A stretch of 64,000 nt of DNA from the NCBI RefSeq assembly GCF_005116455.1, contig NZ_SWBP01000006.1, forward strand, positions 62,001 through 126,000. Direction: 5' to 3'. The position numbers were made by a program, and so were the translations under genes. Numbering within the stretch: position 1 is the first letter of the stretch; the number at the start of each line of letters is the position of its first letter. The notes below the pieces were generated by a model. The model was given only the letters and a program-made list of their open reading frames with translations, had not been told where the DNA came from and searched no databases. The DNA comes from Pedobacter cryophilus. GTDB lineage: Bacteria > Bacteroidota > Bacteroidia > Sphingobacteriales > Sphingobacteriaceae. Below, piece by piece: positions 9,132 through 17,072 of this stretch.

Positions 9132-9818
9132 ATGAAAACAAACAATCATTTTTATGCGGTTATTGTTGCTGGAGGTAGCGGCAAAAGAATGGGCAATGTT
9201 ATACCAAAGCAATTTATGCTTTTGAATGGAATACCTGTTTTAATGCACACCTTAAACGCGTTCTATACAAATGAATACCAACCACAAATTATTTTGGTAT
9301 TACCTGAAAGTGAAGATTTTTTTTGGCAACAATTAATAGCAAAGCATCATTTTAAAGTCCCCCATCAAATTATTTATGGCGGAACGGAAAGATTTCATTC
9401 GGTTAAGAGTGCTTTATCTATCATCACAGATTCAAATTCTATAATTGCAATTCATGATGGGGTAAGGCCTTTAGTTTCGCAAAAAACCATTTCAAATTGC
9501 TTCCAATCAGCCTTAGCTAAAGGAAATGCTATTGCCGCCATTCCTGCTAAAGATTCTATACGCAAAGTAAAAAACAATCAATCTGAAGCGCTTAACAGGT
9601 CTGAAATTTATTTGGTTCAAACTCCTCAAACTTTCATATTTGAGCAGCTTAGAAACGCTTATAAGCAAGAATACAGCATAAATTTTACAGATGACGCCTC
9701 TGTAGTTGAAAAAGCAGGCTTTCCTATCCACATAGAAAATGGAGATGAGTTTAATTTTAAAATTACTTTTAAAGAAGATTTAATTATTGCTGAGGCTCTT
9801 CTTAAATCTAATATTTAA
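9132..9818 (+). CDS. ispD: 2-C-methyl-D-erythritol 4-phosphate cytidylyltransferase IspD
   Basis: IspD joins CTP and MEP to give CDP-methylerythritol in the non-mevalonate isoprenoid pathway. The 228-residue product has the nucleotide-binding start VIVAGGSGKRMGNVIPKQF (residues 10-28), the HDGVRPLVS segment near residue 108, IPAKDSIRKV, QTPQTF near residue 158 and TDDASVVEKAG near 180. All are conserved in the family and the length is normal. It stands alone after the queA terminator; its last 11 bases overlap the end of the mazF-like gene on the other strand. Confidence 0.95.
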   Translation: MKTNNHFYAVIVAGGSGKRMGNVIPKQFMLLNGIPVLMHTLNAFYTNEYQPQIILVLPESEDFFWQQLIAKHHFKVPHQIIYGGTERFHSVKSALSIITDSNSIIAIHDGVRPLVSQKTISNCFQSALAKGNAIAAIPAKDSIRKVKNNQSEALNRSEIYLVQTPQTFIFEQLRNAYKQEYSINFTDDASVVEKAGFPIHIENGDEFNFKITFKEDLIIAEALLKSNI

Positions 9819-10140
9819 GAATTTCGTTTAAAGTTTGGATAGATAAATCTAATTCACTTTTATTGATTACCCCCACTCTTTTAATCAAACGTTCTTTTGA
9901 AACAGAACGAATATGAAAAATCAAAAGCTCAGAAATCTCTTGTAAACCATTATGATGGTTTGGTTCTATTATTGGATTTCCTTTATAGTTTTTAATTTTT
10001 GTAGTGAGAGGAGCAGTTATTACTACTTTTAAATAGGTATTTAACAAATTTCCACTTAAAATAACCACAGGCCTATAACCCGCTTGCTCACTACCTTTAG
10101 TTGGATCTAAATTAGTAAACCATATTTCGCCTTGTTTCAA
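9808..10140 (-). CDS. MazF/PemK-family endoribonuclease toxin
   Basis: A 110-residue protein starting KQGEIWFTNLDPTKGSEQAGYRPVVILS, the classical MazF opening, followed by ITAPLTTK and a later HIRSVSKERL region. MazF toxins fold as SH3-like barrels and cut single-stranded RNA at short motifs. The conserved Arg of YRPVVI (residue 23) and the Thr/Ser positions are retained, so it looks intact. Its start overlaps the antitoxin stop by 4 bases, showing translational coupling. The cleavage motif cannot be predicted from sequence. Confidence 0.9.
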   Translation of the reverse strand: MKQGEIWFTNLDPTKGSEQAGYRPVVILSGNLLNTYLKVVITAPLTTKIKNYKGNPIIEPNHHNGLQEISELLIFHIRSVSKERLIKRVGVINKSELDLSIQTLNEILKY

Positions 10141-10370
10141 TCCTCTATTTGTTTGAAATAATCTGCCATTCCTTCTTCTGCAATGAGTAAAATATCCTCA
10201 TCATTTAATGCGTTTTTGTAAGATTTAGCATATTCTGCCTTATTCAATTGCTCCAAATAAATTCTCAAAGCCTTTTCAATTAACCGATTTTTGGGTAATT
10301 TCATTTTTTTTGCCTTTTCAGAAAGCAAATCCATTAAATCATCTGGCAAAGTGCTGGTGAATGTGGTCAT
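10137..10370 (-). CDS. Ribbon-helix-helix antitoxin (CopG-like) of the MazF pair
   Basis: The 77-residue product begins with a beta-strand and two helices of the ribbon-helix-helix type (TFTSTLPDDLMDLLSEKAKK, then PKNRLIEKALRIYLEQ, about residues 3-43). The acidic C-terminal tail (residues 50-77) is the expected toxin-neutralising part. RHH antitoxins bind palindromes in their own promoter; a perfect 12-base inverted repeat lies 30-58 bases upstream. The order antitoxin then toxin with a 4-base overlap is standard. Confidence 0.88.
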   Translation of the reverse strand: MTTFTSTLPDDLMDLLSEKAKKMKLPKNRLIEKALRIYLEQLNKAEYAKSYKNALNDEDILLIAEEGMADYFKQIED

Positions 10371-10399
10371 CTTAATAAATGCTTTAAAACCAAATTTAC

Positions 10400-10428
10400 A
10401 ATTATATTTATGATTTATAAATATAATT
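10400..10428. promoter_or_regulatory. Perfect palindrome, likely autoregulatory operator of the toxin-antitoxin operon
   Basis: AATTATATTTAT and ATAAATATAATT are exact 12-base inverted arms with spacer GATTT. It sits 30 bases before the antitoxin ATG where the promoter should be, and is not followed by a T-run for either neighbour. Confidence 0.6.
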
Positions 10429-10431
10429 CAT

Positions 10432-10465
10432 AAAAAAAGCGAAACATCGTTAGACATTTCGCTTT
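10432..10465 (-). terminator. Terminator of the small lmo0937-like gene
   Basis: On the minus strand, AAAGCGAAA and TTTCGCTTT enclose a 12-base loop and are followed by a run of T. It lies just past the stop of the gene at 10485-10634 and separates it from the toxin-antitoxin promoter. Confidence 0.75.
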
Positions 10466-10484
10466 AATTAAACTTATTAAAAGT

Positions 10485-10634
10485 TTAAGCTCCTCTTATC
10501 ACTCTTAATAGTACTGCAATTACAGCAATTACTAATAAAATATGAATTAATCCTCCTCCAAATGGAGAAACAAAAGCGCCAAAAATCCAAAAAATAACTA
10601 AAATTACAGCTATGATGTAAAGTAAATTTCCCAT
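10485..10634 (-). CDS. lmo0937-family small membrane protein (49 aa)
   Basis: The 49-residue frame reads MGNLLYIIAVILVIFWIFGAF, then a glycine-rich turn FGGGLIH, then a second helix LLVIAVIAVLLRVIRGA. Two short membrane helices around a Gly-rich loop are the hallmark of the lmo0937 family, frequent in Bacteroidota and Firmicutes and often induced by stress. The role is unknown. Its own terminator follows at once, so it is a single-gene unit. Confidence 0.85.
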   Translation of the reverse strand: MGNLLYIIAVILVIFWIFGAFVSPFGGGLIHILLVIAVIAVLLRVIRGA

Positions 10635-10777
10635 GATGATTTAATTAAGGTTTAACAATAAAATATTCTTATTAATTCCATAACTAAAACCAGACCAATT
10701 AAAATTTACAATACAATATGCGTCCTTATTTAATAAAAATCAAACAATTGTTAAAGTAGTTGTATTTTAATTTGGAC

Positions 10778-10813
10778 AAAAAAAAAGACTCAAATTACAT
10801 TTGAGTCTTTTTT
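10778..10813 (-). terminator. Terminator of the DUF2795 gene
   Basis: GACTCAAA and TTTGAGTC enclose TTACA; A and T runs flank the stem, so on the minus strand it ends with a long T tract. It starts two bases after the DUF2795 stop. Confidence 0.85.
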
Positions 10814-10814
10814 C

Positions 10815-11036
10815 TTAGTATTCATCTTCATTAAAGAAGAAGTCATCCTTGGTGGGATAATCCGGCCAAATTTCTTCGATATTTTCATAAGGCTCGCCAT
10901 CATCTTCTAATGCCTGTAAGTTTTCTATAACTTCTACAGGAGCACCAGAGCGAATTCCGTAATCAATTAATTCGTCCTTTGTTGCCGGCCATGGAGCGTC
11001 TTCAAGATGTGATGCTAATTCTAATGTCCAATACAT
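10815..11036 (-). CDS. DUF2795 domain-containing protein
   Basis: A small acidic protein of 73 residues (MYWTLELASHLEDAPWPATKDELIDYGIRSGAPVEVIENLQ...). The segment ASHLEDAPWPATKDELIDYA-like and VIENLQALEDDGEPYENIEEIWPDYPT is the DUF2795 pattern, widespread in Bacteroidota as a stand-alone short protein of unknown function. No membrane helix or signal peptide. A promoter-like box (TACTTTTG) lies 27 bases upstream and a strong terminator right after the stop, so it is transcribed alone. Confidence 0.9.
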   Translation of the reverse strand: MYWTLELASHLEDAPWPATKDELIDYGIRSGAPVEVIENLQALEDDGEPYENIEEIWPDYPTKDDFFFNEDEY

Positions 11037-11062
11037 ATTCTTAGAATTTATTTTATAATTTG

Positions 11063-11070
11063 CAAAAGTA
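11063..11070 (-). promoter_or_regulatory. -7 promoter box of the DUF2795 gene (TACTTTTG)
   Basis: The minus strand reads TACTTTTG, a full match to TAnnTTTG, 26 bases before the ATG at 11036. No clear -33 element was seen. Confidence 0.4.
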
Positions 11071-11110
11071 TATTAATATTTAAGCTTTACTAAAAAAGTT
11101 TTCAACAATT

Positions 11111-11659
11111 TTAAATCCGGGGTAACCAAATGTTCTCTTCATTTTTATTATCAAAAATTACTTTCCTGCTTAAGGTAAATAAATAATCAGAAAGTCGGTT
11201 AAGATAAATCACTACTTTATCATCTACCCATTCTTCTTCTGATAGATGAACGGCAATTCTTTCGGCCCTACGACAAACACATCTGGCAATATGGCAATAA
11301 GATGCTATTGGGTTTCCTCCGGGTAAAATAAAATGCTTTAACTCTGGCAAAACAACATTCATTCTATCTATTTCTTTTTCCAATAGCTCAATATCTTCCT
11401 CATGTAAATCAGGAATTTTCATTTTTGATTTCTCAGGGTCTGATGCCAATGTTGAACCTACAGTAAATAACCTGTCTTGTATTTCTTTTAAAGTTTGTTT
11501 GTCTTCATCGGCTATAGCCTGATCTCTAATTAAACCTATATAAGAATTTAACTCATCTACAGTTCCGTAAGATTCTATTCGTAAATGATGCTTTGGTACC
11601 CTAGTTCCTCCAATTAAAGAAGTAAAACCTTTATCTCCTGTTTTTGTATAAATTTTCAT
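11111..11659 (-). CDS. PduO-type ATP:cob(I)alamin adenosyltransferase
   Basis: A 182-residue enzyme that moves the adenosyl group of ATP to cob(I)alamin, making coenzyme B12. The PduO-type opening KIYTKTGDKGFTSLIGGTRVPKHHLRIESYGTVDELNS (residues 2-40) carries the ATP-binding TGDKG, and the later RCVCRRAERIAV (about 126-137) is the conserved helix with the catalytic arginines. Length is normal. It is not near the riboswitch locus at 29-35 kb but serves the same B12 salvage. No riboswitch was seen in front of it. Confidence 0.95.
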   Translation of the reverse strand: MKIYTKTGDKGFTSLIGGTRVPKHHLRIESYGTVDELNSYIGLIRDQAIADEDKQTLKEIQDRLFTVGSTLASDPEKSKMKIPDLHEEDIELLEKEIDRMNVVLPELKHFILPGGNPIASYCHIARCVCRRAERIAVHLSEEEWVDDKVVIYLNRLSDYLFTLSRKVIFDNKNEENIWLPRI

Positions 11660-11761
11660 TGATATATTTTGTCTAGTCTATATACAGTTAGAATTTAATT
11701 CTTGTTTTAATATTTCTTTAAATCTAAAGCAAAAGACGGCAAAGCGCAAAAATTGTGAAAT

Positions 11762-11794
11762 AAAAAAAGGTGAGTCACACATTACTCACCTTTT
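11762..11794 (-). terminator. Terminator of the LolD/MacB-like ATPase gene
   Basis: AAAAGGTGAGT and ACTCACCTTTT arms flank an 8-base loop, and the minus strand ends in seven T residues. It lies 25 bases after the ATPase stop. Confidence 0.8.
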
Positions 11795-11818
11795 CCAATA
11801 AAACTAAAAAAATCAATT

Positions 11819-12541
11819 TTAAACGGCTTCCTTTTTAGCAGAAACTGTTTTAATGTCTTTATTCAAATAATCTTCTTCTATTAAACCATCTCTCATCCTC
11901 ACAATTCTATGTGCATGTTGTGCAATATCCTCTTCGTGGGTAACAATAATAATGGTATTTCCTTTTGAGTGAATTTCTTCTATTAAACCCATAATCTCTG
12001 TAGATGTTTTGGTATCTAAGTTCCCGGTGGGCTCATCCGCTAAAATGATAGATGGATTATTAATAAGTGCTCTGGCTACGGCAACTCTTTGTCTTTGCCC
12101 TCCAGATAATTCATTGGGTTTGTGATGTACCCTGTTCCCTAATCCTACATTCTCTAAAGCTTGTATAGATCTAGTATCTCTATCTTTTTTCTTAATACCA
12201 GCATAAATAAGCGGTAAAGCCACATTATCTTGTGCGGTAGACCTTGGCAAAAGATTAAAGGTTTGAAAAACGAAGCCAATTTCTTTATTTCTTACGGTAG
12301 CTAATTCACTTTCAGACATTTCACTTACGTTGATGCCATTTAAAATGTATTCACCTTTGGTTGGCGTATCTAAACATCCTAAAAGATTCATTAAAGTAGA
12401 TTTTCCTGATCCAGAAGGACCCATTAAAGCTACAAATTCTCCTTTATTGATGGTTAAAGAAACAGATTTCAAAGCGTGAATGGTCTCTGCTCCTATCACA
12501 TATTTTCTACCTAAATCTTTAATAGTAATTAATGGCTGCAT
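11819..12541 (-). CDS. ABC transporter ATP-binding protein, MacB/LolD type
   Basis: The 240-residue product has the Walker [10 protein letters not shown] (about residues 41-49), Q-loop at FQTFNLLP, signature [15 protein letters not shown] (about 144-158), Walker [13 protein letters not shown] and the switch His in IIVTHEED. The size and NLD/LLG features place it with MacB/LolD/FtsE-type ATPases that pair with FtsX-fold permeases. The only such permease in the window is at 6494-7741, same strand, so the two may work together; this is inference. It follows gatC by 73 bases. Confidence 0.92.
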   Translation of the reverse strand: MQPLITIKDLGRKYVIGAETIHALKSVSLTINKGEFVALMGPSGSGKSTLMNLLGCLDTPTKGEYILNGINVSEMSESELATVRNKEIGFVFQTFNLLPRSTAQDNVALPLIYAGIKKKDRDTRSIQALENVGLGNRVHHKPNELSGGQRQRVAVARALINNPSIILADEPTGNLDTKTSTEIMGLIEEIHSKGNTIIIVTHEEDIAQHAHRIVRMRDGLIEEDYLNKDIKTVSAKKEAV

Positions 12542-12614
12542 TTTAACGGTTTTGATAATTTGACAAGGTTAGTTGATCTTTTGTTACAAGGGAAACCAAA
12601 ATTTTAACAAAAAC

Positions 12615-12905
12615 CTATTTCTGAATCACTTTAGCCACTTTAATATATTCCTCATTTTTTAAGGGGGCGTTTAGCAGCGCTTCTTCTCTGGTCATTTCTT
12701 GCTTCACTTCATCAGCTCTCAATACGTTAACCGCTTGGTTCATGTAAATTAAAGGCTCAACACCTGTGGTATCTAACTCATTAAGTTTAGCCATAAAATC
12801 TAAAATCTCACTTAGCTCTTCAATAGATTTTTCTTTTTCCTTTTCGGTAAGTTCTAGTCTTGCTAAATGGGCTATTTTCTCTACGGTTTCCTTATCAATT
12901 TTCAT
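12615..12905 (-). CDS. gatC: Asp-tRNA(Asn)/Glu-tRNA(Gln) amidotransferase subunit GatC
   Basis: A 96-residue subunit that holds GatA and GatB together in the complex converting mischarged Glu-tRNA(Gln) or Asp-tRNA(Asn). The start KIDKETVEKIAHLARLELTE (residues 2-21), the ILDFMAKLNELDTTGVEPL segment (about 50-68) and the closing EEYIKVAKVIQK are diagnostic. Its start codon overlaps the plsC-like stop by 4 bases. gatB is far away at 53703-55175 and gatA is not in the window. Confidence 0.95.
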   Translation of the reverse strand: MKIDKETVEKIAHLARLELTEKEKEKSIEELSEILDFMAKLNELDTTGVEPLIYMNQAVNVLRADEVKQEMTREEALLNAPLKNEEYIKVAKVIQK

Positions 12906-13636
12906 AATTTATAATTTAAGCCTGATGCTATTTTCTGATACACTAAATCCTTTAATAAATCTTCATCCTCTGGGTTATAACCATCGGTTTCTATGGGTTC
13001 GTGAACACAAATATGCGAAACTCCGGGCTTACAACCATATTTAAATCCATCATCCCAAAATATTTTCCAATTATCATGAATGGTTACCGGTAAAATTGGA
13101 ATTTTATTGGTAATTGCTAATTTAAAAGGTCCATTTTTAAATTCATGTAATTGAGGTGGAAAATCAGCTCCTATTTTACCTTCTGGAAAAATAATGACCG
13201 ACATTTTCTCATGCAACCTATGCTCTACTTTTTTAATGGCTCTAAATGCAGCAATTTTACTATCTCTATTGATTGGAATATCTATGGTCTCAAAAAATAT
13301 CCGCATAAAAGGATTTTTCAGTAATTCTTCCTTTCCTAAAAAGAAAAAATTATTTTTCATCATCAAGGTCATTGCAGAAATATCCAAGTTGGAGGCATGG
13401 TTTGGACAAATGATATAAGTTTTGCTCCAATCTATTTGGCTTTTAAATTCAAACTTGTAAAATATGCCGCTAAAAGCTGATGAAAGATAGGCCCAACACT
13501 TTCTCACTTTATTAAATTGAGGATATCTACTTTGTTTTCTCGAAAAATAATAAAGAAAAGGATAGAGTAAAACGAAGAATAGAATCACCATAAACAGGTA
13601 TTGGTAGAGTAAACATCGTCTCAAAATTCTTTTCAT
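12902..13636 (-). CDS. PlsC-like 1-acyl-sn-glycerol-3-phosphate acyltransferase
   Basis: The product has an N-terminal membrane helix and the acyltransferase motifs NHASNLDIS (block I, HX4D), a block II-like IPINRDS and block III FPEGKIG, so it should make phosphatidic acid or an ornithine/glycine lipid at the inner membrane. Start choice: the frame is open back to an ATG at 13675, but that leaves one base before trpS on the other strand; the internal ATG at 13636 (MKRILRRC, 244 residues) leaves room for both promoters and begins with a typical basic-hydrophobic end. It is translationally coupled to gatC downstream. Confidence 0.85.
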   Translation of the reverse strand: MKRILRRCLLYQYLFMVILFFVLLYPFLYYFSRKQSRYPQFNKVRKCWAYLSSAFSGIFYKFEFKSQIDWSKTYIICPNHASNLDISAMTLMMKNNFFFLGKEELLKNPFMRIFFETIDIPINRDSKIAAFRAIKKVEHRLHEKMSVIIFPEGKIGADFPPQLHEFKNGPFKLAITNKIPILPVTIHDNWKIFWDDGFKYGCKPGVSHICVHEPIETDGYNPEDEDLLKDLVYQKIASGLNYKL

Positions 13637-13661
13637 AGCCCTCAAAAATAGAAATTTTCTG

Positions 13662-13669
13662 TACTTTCG
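13662..13669 (+). promoter_or_regulatory. -7-like promoter box of trpS (TACTTTCG)
   Basis: TACTTTCG differs from TAnnTTTG at one base and lies 7 bases before the trpS ATG. The same octamer precedes the cobalamin riboswitch at 35086-35093, which supports it as a working variant in this genome. Confidence 0.35.
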
Positions 13670-13676
13670 TCGCATT

Positions 13677-14672
13677 ATGGAAACTGTTGTTAGCGGAATC
13701 AGGTCTACTGGTAAATTACATCTCGGAAACTATTATGGAGCGGTTAGTAATTTTGTGAAAATGCAAAATGAATATAATTGCTTTTTCTTTATTGCCGATT
13801 ATCATTCATTAACCACCCATCCTACTCCAGCCAACCTTCATGGAAACATTAAACAAGTTTTAGTAGAGTATTTGGCAGCGGGATTAGATCCAGAAAAAAC
13901 TACTTTGTACATTCAATCTGACGTACCAGAAATTGCCGAATTGTATTTGTATATGAATATGAATGCCTATTTGGGTGAATTAGAAAGAAGTACATCTTTT
14001 AAAGACAAAGTAAGAAGCAATCCTGATAATGTAAATGCTGGTTTATTAACTTATCCGGTTTTAATGGCTGCTGATATTTTAATTCATCATGCCACAAAAG
14101 TTCCGGTAGGAAAAGATCAGGAACAACATTTAGAAATGACCCGGACTTTTGGCAATCGTTTTAATAACCTTTACCAAACCGAATATTTTAAAGAGCCTTT
14201 TGCTTTTAACTATTCTAATGATTTGATTAAAATTCCAGGATTAGATGGGAAAGGTAAAATGGGAAAATCTGAAGGAGAAATGAATGCGGTTTATTTATCG
14301 GATTCACCAGAAATCATCAGAAAAAAAGTAATGAAAGCAGTTACTGATGCTGGCCCTACTCAAGAAAATCAGGTTAAACCACAAGAGGTTCAAAACTTGT
14401 TTGATTTGATGAAAGTAGTTTCATCTGCAGATACTTTAGTTCATTTTGATGAGCTTTACAATAAATGTCAAATTAGATATGGCGATTTTAAGAAGCAATT
14501 GGCCGAGGATATGATTATTGCCACACAACCTATCAGAGAAAAAATAGAAGACATTTCTAAAAATACTGTACTATTAAGGCAAGTAGCCAAACATGGCGCC
14601 ATAAAAGCCAGAGAAAGCGCTTCAAAAACAATAAAAGAAGTAAGAGAAATTATTGGCTTTAAAGCTTTTTAA
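13677..14672 (+). CDS. trpS: Tryptophanyl-tRNA synthetase
   Basis: A class I aminoacyl-tRNA synthetase of 331 residues that charges tRNA(Trp). The HIGH-type motif is HLGN at residues 15-18 in a context STGKLHLGNYYGAV; the Trp-site segment PVLMAADILIHHATKVPVGKDQEQHLEMTR is intact; and KMGKS near residues 194-199 is the KMSKS motif. The length is usual. The gene is divergent from plsC with about 40 bases between start codons, and is followed by the deoxynucleoside kinase 48 bases later. Confidence 0.97.
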   Translation: METVVSGIRSTGKLHLGNYYGAVSNFVKMQNEYNCFFFIADYHSLTTHPTPANLHGNIKQVLVEYLAAGLDPEKTTLYIQSDVPEIAELYLYMNMNAYLGELERSTSFKDKVRSNPDNVNAGLLTYPVLMAADILIHHATKVPVGKDQEQHLEMTRTFGNRFNNLYQTEYFKEPFAFNYSNDLIKIPGLDGKGKMGKSEGEMNAVYLSDSPEIIRKKVMKAVTDAGPTQENQVKPQEVQNLFDLMKVVSSADTLVHFDELYNKCQIRYGDFKKQLAEDMIIATQPIREKIEDISKNTVLLRQVAKHGAIKARESASKTIKEVREIIGFKAF

Positions 14673-14720
14673 TATTAGATTTAAAATTGTCGGACTAAAA
14701 ATCGGCGTAAGCAAAAAAAT

Positions 14721-15335
14721 ATGCACATAGCAATTGTTGGAAACATTGGAGCCGGTAAAACTACCTTAACAGAATTATTAGCTAAGAATTATGGTTGGGA
14801 AGCCATGTATGAAGCGGTTGATAATAACCCTTATTTAGAAGACTTTTACAGTGATATGAAAAGATGGAGTTTTAACCTCCAAATTTACTTTTTAAATAGC
14901 CGTTTTCAACAAATTAAGGAAATTCAAAAGGGGAATAAAAGTATCATTCAGGATAGAACCATTTATGAAGATGCTTATATTTTTGCAGAAAACCTCCACG
15001 AAATGGGTTTAATGACCACTCGTGATCATGATAATTACCGTTCAATTTTCGAAAACATTACTTCGTTTATCAATCCACCGCACTTATTGGTTTATTTAAA
15101 GGCATCTGTACCTACTCTGGTAGAGAATATCCAACGCCGAGGAAGAGAATATGAAGCCAGCATCAGGATAGATTATCTTCAAAAACTGAATGAGAAATAC
15201 GATAAATGGATAAAAGGTTATGATGCCGGTAAACTATTAATTCTTGATAAAGACAATTTAGATTTTACCAATAACCCCGAAGATTTAGCATCCATTATTG
15301 AAAAAATTGAAAGAGAAATAAATGGTTTGTTTTAG
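14721..15335 (+). CDS. Deoxynucleoside kinase (dNK/dGK-dCK family)
   Basis: This 204-residue kinase phosphorylates deoxynucleosides in the salvage pathway. It has the P-loop IVGNIGAGKTTL (residues 4-15), EAVDNNPYLEDFY (about 31-43) with the substrate-binding Glu, the DRTIYEDAYIFA motif (about 78-89; Asp-Arg-Thr/Ser) and the lid arginines in RRGREYE (about 138-144). These are the features of the DNK family rather than thymidine kinase type II. Which base is preferred cannot be read. The gene lies between trpS and kdsB, with 9 bases before kdsB. Confidence 0.92.
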   Translation: MHIAIVGNIGAGKTTLTELLAKNYGWEAMYEAVDNNPYLEDFYSDMKRWSFNLQIYFLNSRFQQIKEIQKGNKSIIQDRTIYEDAYIFAENLHEMGLMTTRDHDNYRSIFENITSFINPPHLLVYLKASVPTLVENIQRRGREYEASIRIDYLQKLNEKYDKWIKGYDAGKLLILDKDNLDFTNNPEDLASIIEKIEREINGLF

Positions 15336-15344
15336 CTTTCGCCG

Positions 15345-16082
15345 ATGAAAATTTTAGGCATCATACCAGCAAGGTACGCATCCACCCGCTTTCCGGGTAA
15401 ACCCTTAATAGATTTATCAGGTAAATCTATGATTCAAAGGGTTTATGAACAGTGCAAAAAAGCTTCTTCATTAGTTGAAGTAGTGGTTGCTACGGATGAT
15501 GAACGAATTTTTGCTGCTGTTAAGGCTTTTAATGGAAATGTAATTATGACAGCTGATGACCACCAAAGTGGGACTGATAGATGTGCTGAGGTTGCCAGAA
15601 AAATGCCAGGCTTTGATGCTATTATTAACATACAAGGAGATGAGCCATTAATAGATCCAAATCAAATTAACCTTTTAGCTTCTTGCTTTAATGATATTTC
15701 AACAGAGCTAGCTACTTTGGTTAAAGAAATAAAAACAAAAGAAGAGCTTTTTAATTTTAACACCCCAAAAGTTATTCTCAATAAAAACTTAGAAGCTATA
15801 TATTTTAGTCGCCAGGTTATTCCTTATTTAAAAAACGTAAATCCTGATGATTTTTTAAACCAATATACTTTCTATAAGCATATTGGCATTTACGGCTACA
15901 AAACATCTACTTTAGGCATCATTTCAAACATTTCTACCGGAAACCTTGAAAAAGCAGAAATGCTTGAACAGCTTCGCTGGATAGAAAACGGTTACAAAAT
16001 TAAAGTAGCCATTACAGCTCATGAAAGTTTAGCTATTGACAGCCCAGAAGATGTTGAGAAAGTGCTATCCGCTTTAAAATAA
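15345..16082 (+). CDS. kdsB: 3-deoxy-manno-octulosonate cytidylyltransferase KdsB
   Basis: KdsB makes CMP-Kdo from CTP and Kdo for lipid A-Kdo assembly. The 245-residue product has the nucleotide-binding start IIPARYASTRFPGKPL (residues 5-20), VVATDDERI, SGTDRCAEVA (about 73-82), NIQGDEPLIDP (about 93-103) and the C-terminal EQLRWIENGY with VAITAHESLAIDSPEDVEKV. All are family signatures. It closely follows the deoxynucleoside kinase and ends 3 bases before the stop of the convergent YitT gene. Confidence 0.97.
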   Translation: MKILGIIPARYASTRFPGKPLIDLSGKSMIQRVYEQCKKASSLVEVVVATDDERIFAAVKAFNGNVIMTADDHQSGTDRCAEVARKMPGFDAIINIQGDEPLIDPNQINLLASCFNDISTELATLVKEIKTKEELFNFNTPKVILNKNLEAIYFSRQVIPYLKNVNPDDFLNQYTFYKHIGIYGYKTSTLGIISNISTGNLEKAEMLEQLRWIENGYKIKVAITAHESLAIDSPEDVEKVLSALK

Positions 16083-16085
16083 TTA

Positions 16086-16997
16086 TTAAGCATGTAAAGG
16101 CCTTTGTTTTACCATGCCTCCATAGGTATCATCTACGGTGTGCATTACAATAAATGCTTGTCTATCTATGTTTTTAACCAAGTTTCTTAATTTGGTAACT
16201 TCTAATCGGGTAACAACCGTAAAAACAATATTGATATCTCTTTCCGCCAGACTTAAATTCTTTACATAACCTCTTTCTCCTTTGTAAATGGTTACCGCTC
16301 TTCCTAATATTTTGATGATGGCTTGTCTAATTTCTTCATTTTCTGATGAAATAATAGTTACACCAATGTACTCTTCAATACCATGAATAATAAAATCGAC
16401 GGTTTTTGAGGCTGCCAAATAAGTTAAAATAGCGTAAAGAGCAGTTTCAAAATTAACTACCCAAGCAGCAAAACCAAAAATAATGATATTAAAGAGCAAA
16501 ATAATATCGCCCACACTTAAGCTCACATTTCGTGAAATAAATAAGGCTAAAACCTCTGTGCCATCTATTACAGCGCCTCCTCTAATGGTTAAACCAATTC
16601 CAGCTCCTAAGAAAAAACCGCCAAAAACAGCTATTAATAATTTATCTGTAGTAATAATAGGGAAAAAATCAAAGGAAACCATTAATGCCAAACCGGCAAT
16701 TGCGGCTATGGTTTTGAGTGCAAACATTTTAGAAATTTGCTTAGAACCTAGTAAAACGAAAGGAATATTCACCAAAATAACGAGTGCGCTAAGCGCATAA
16801 CCTGTTTTAATGTTTAATAAAAGAGAGATTCCCATTGCGCCTCCATCTAAAAAATGATTGGGCAGCAAAAAACTTTTTAAACCAAAACTAGCCGAAGTGA
16901 TTCCTAAAACTATAAAGAAAAATTCTTTTAAAATAACCGTATAATCTGCTTTGCGATAGGCGTATTTTAATTTCTTTTTGTAACTCATATACCGCAA
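16086..16997 (-). CDS. YitT family membrane protein (DUF161 + DUF2179)
   Basis: A 303-residue protein with five or six membrane helices (residues about 25-200), including the FLLPNHFLDGGAMGISLLL and GAGIGLTIRGGAVIDGTEVLALF repeats of the two DUF161 (YitT) halves, and a soluble C-terminal DUF2179 domain (about 210-300, GRAVTIYKGERGYVK and a final MHTVDDTYGG). The biochemical role of YitT proteins is not established. The start at 16997 gives MRYMSYKK; the ATG three codons later (MSYKK) is equally possible. Confidence 0.9.
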   Translation of the reverse strand: MRYMSYKKKLKYAYRKADYTVILKEFFFIVLGITSASFGLKSFLLPNHFLDGGAMGISLLLNIKTGYALSALVILVNIPFVLLGSKQISKMFALKTIAAIAGLALMVSFDFFPIITTDKLLIAVFGGFFLGAGIGLTIRGGAVIDGTEVLALFISRNVSLSVGDIILLFNIIIFGFAAWVVNFETALYAILTYLAASKTVDFIIHGIEEYIGVTIISSENEEIRQAIIKILGRAVTIYKGERGYVKNLSLAERDINIVFTVVTRLEVTKLRNLVKNIDRQAFIVMHTVDDTYGGMVKQRPLHA

Positions 16998-17072
16998 AAT
17001 ATAATAAATTTTATAGTTTTTTGCTCAATTACATCAAAAGGATTCTTAAATTGTTACAATTTTAAACATATC

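Noticed and set aside
13637-13675. Upstream start for the PlsC-like gene
   Set aside because: It would leave one base to the divergent trpS start and give an unusual charged end; MKRILRR at 13636 is better.
16483-16800. 105-codon frame opposite the YitT gene
   Set aside because: It is the reverse reading of a well-recognised membrane protein with no domain of its own.
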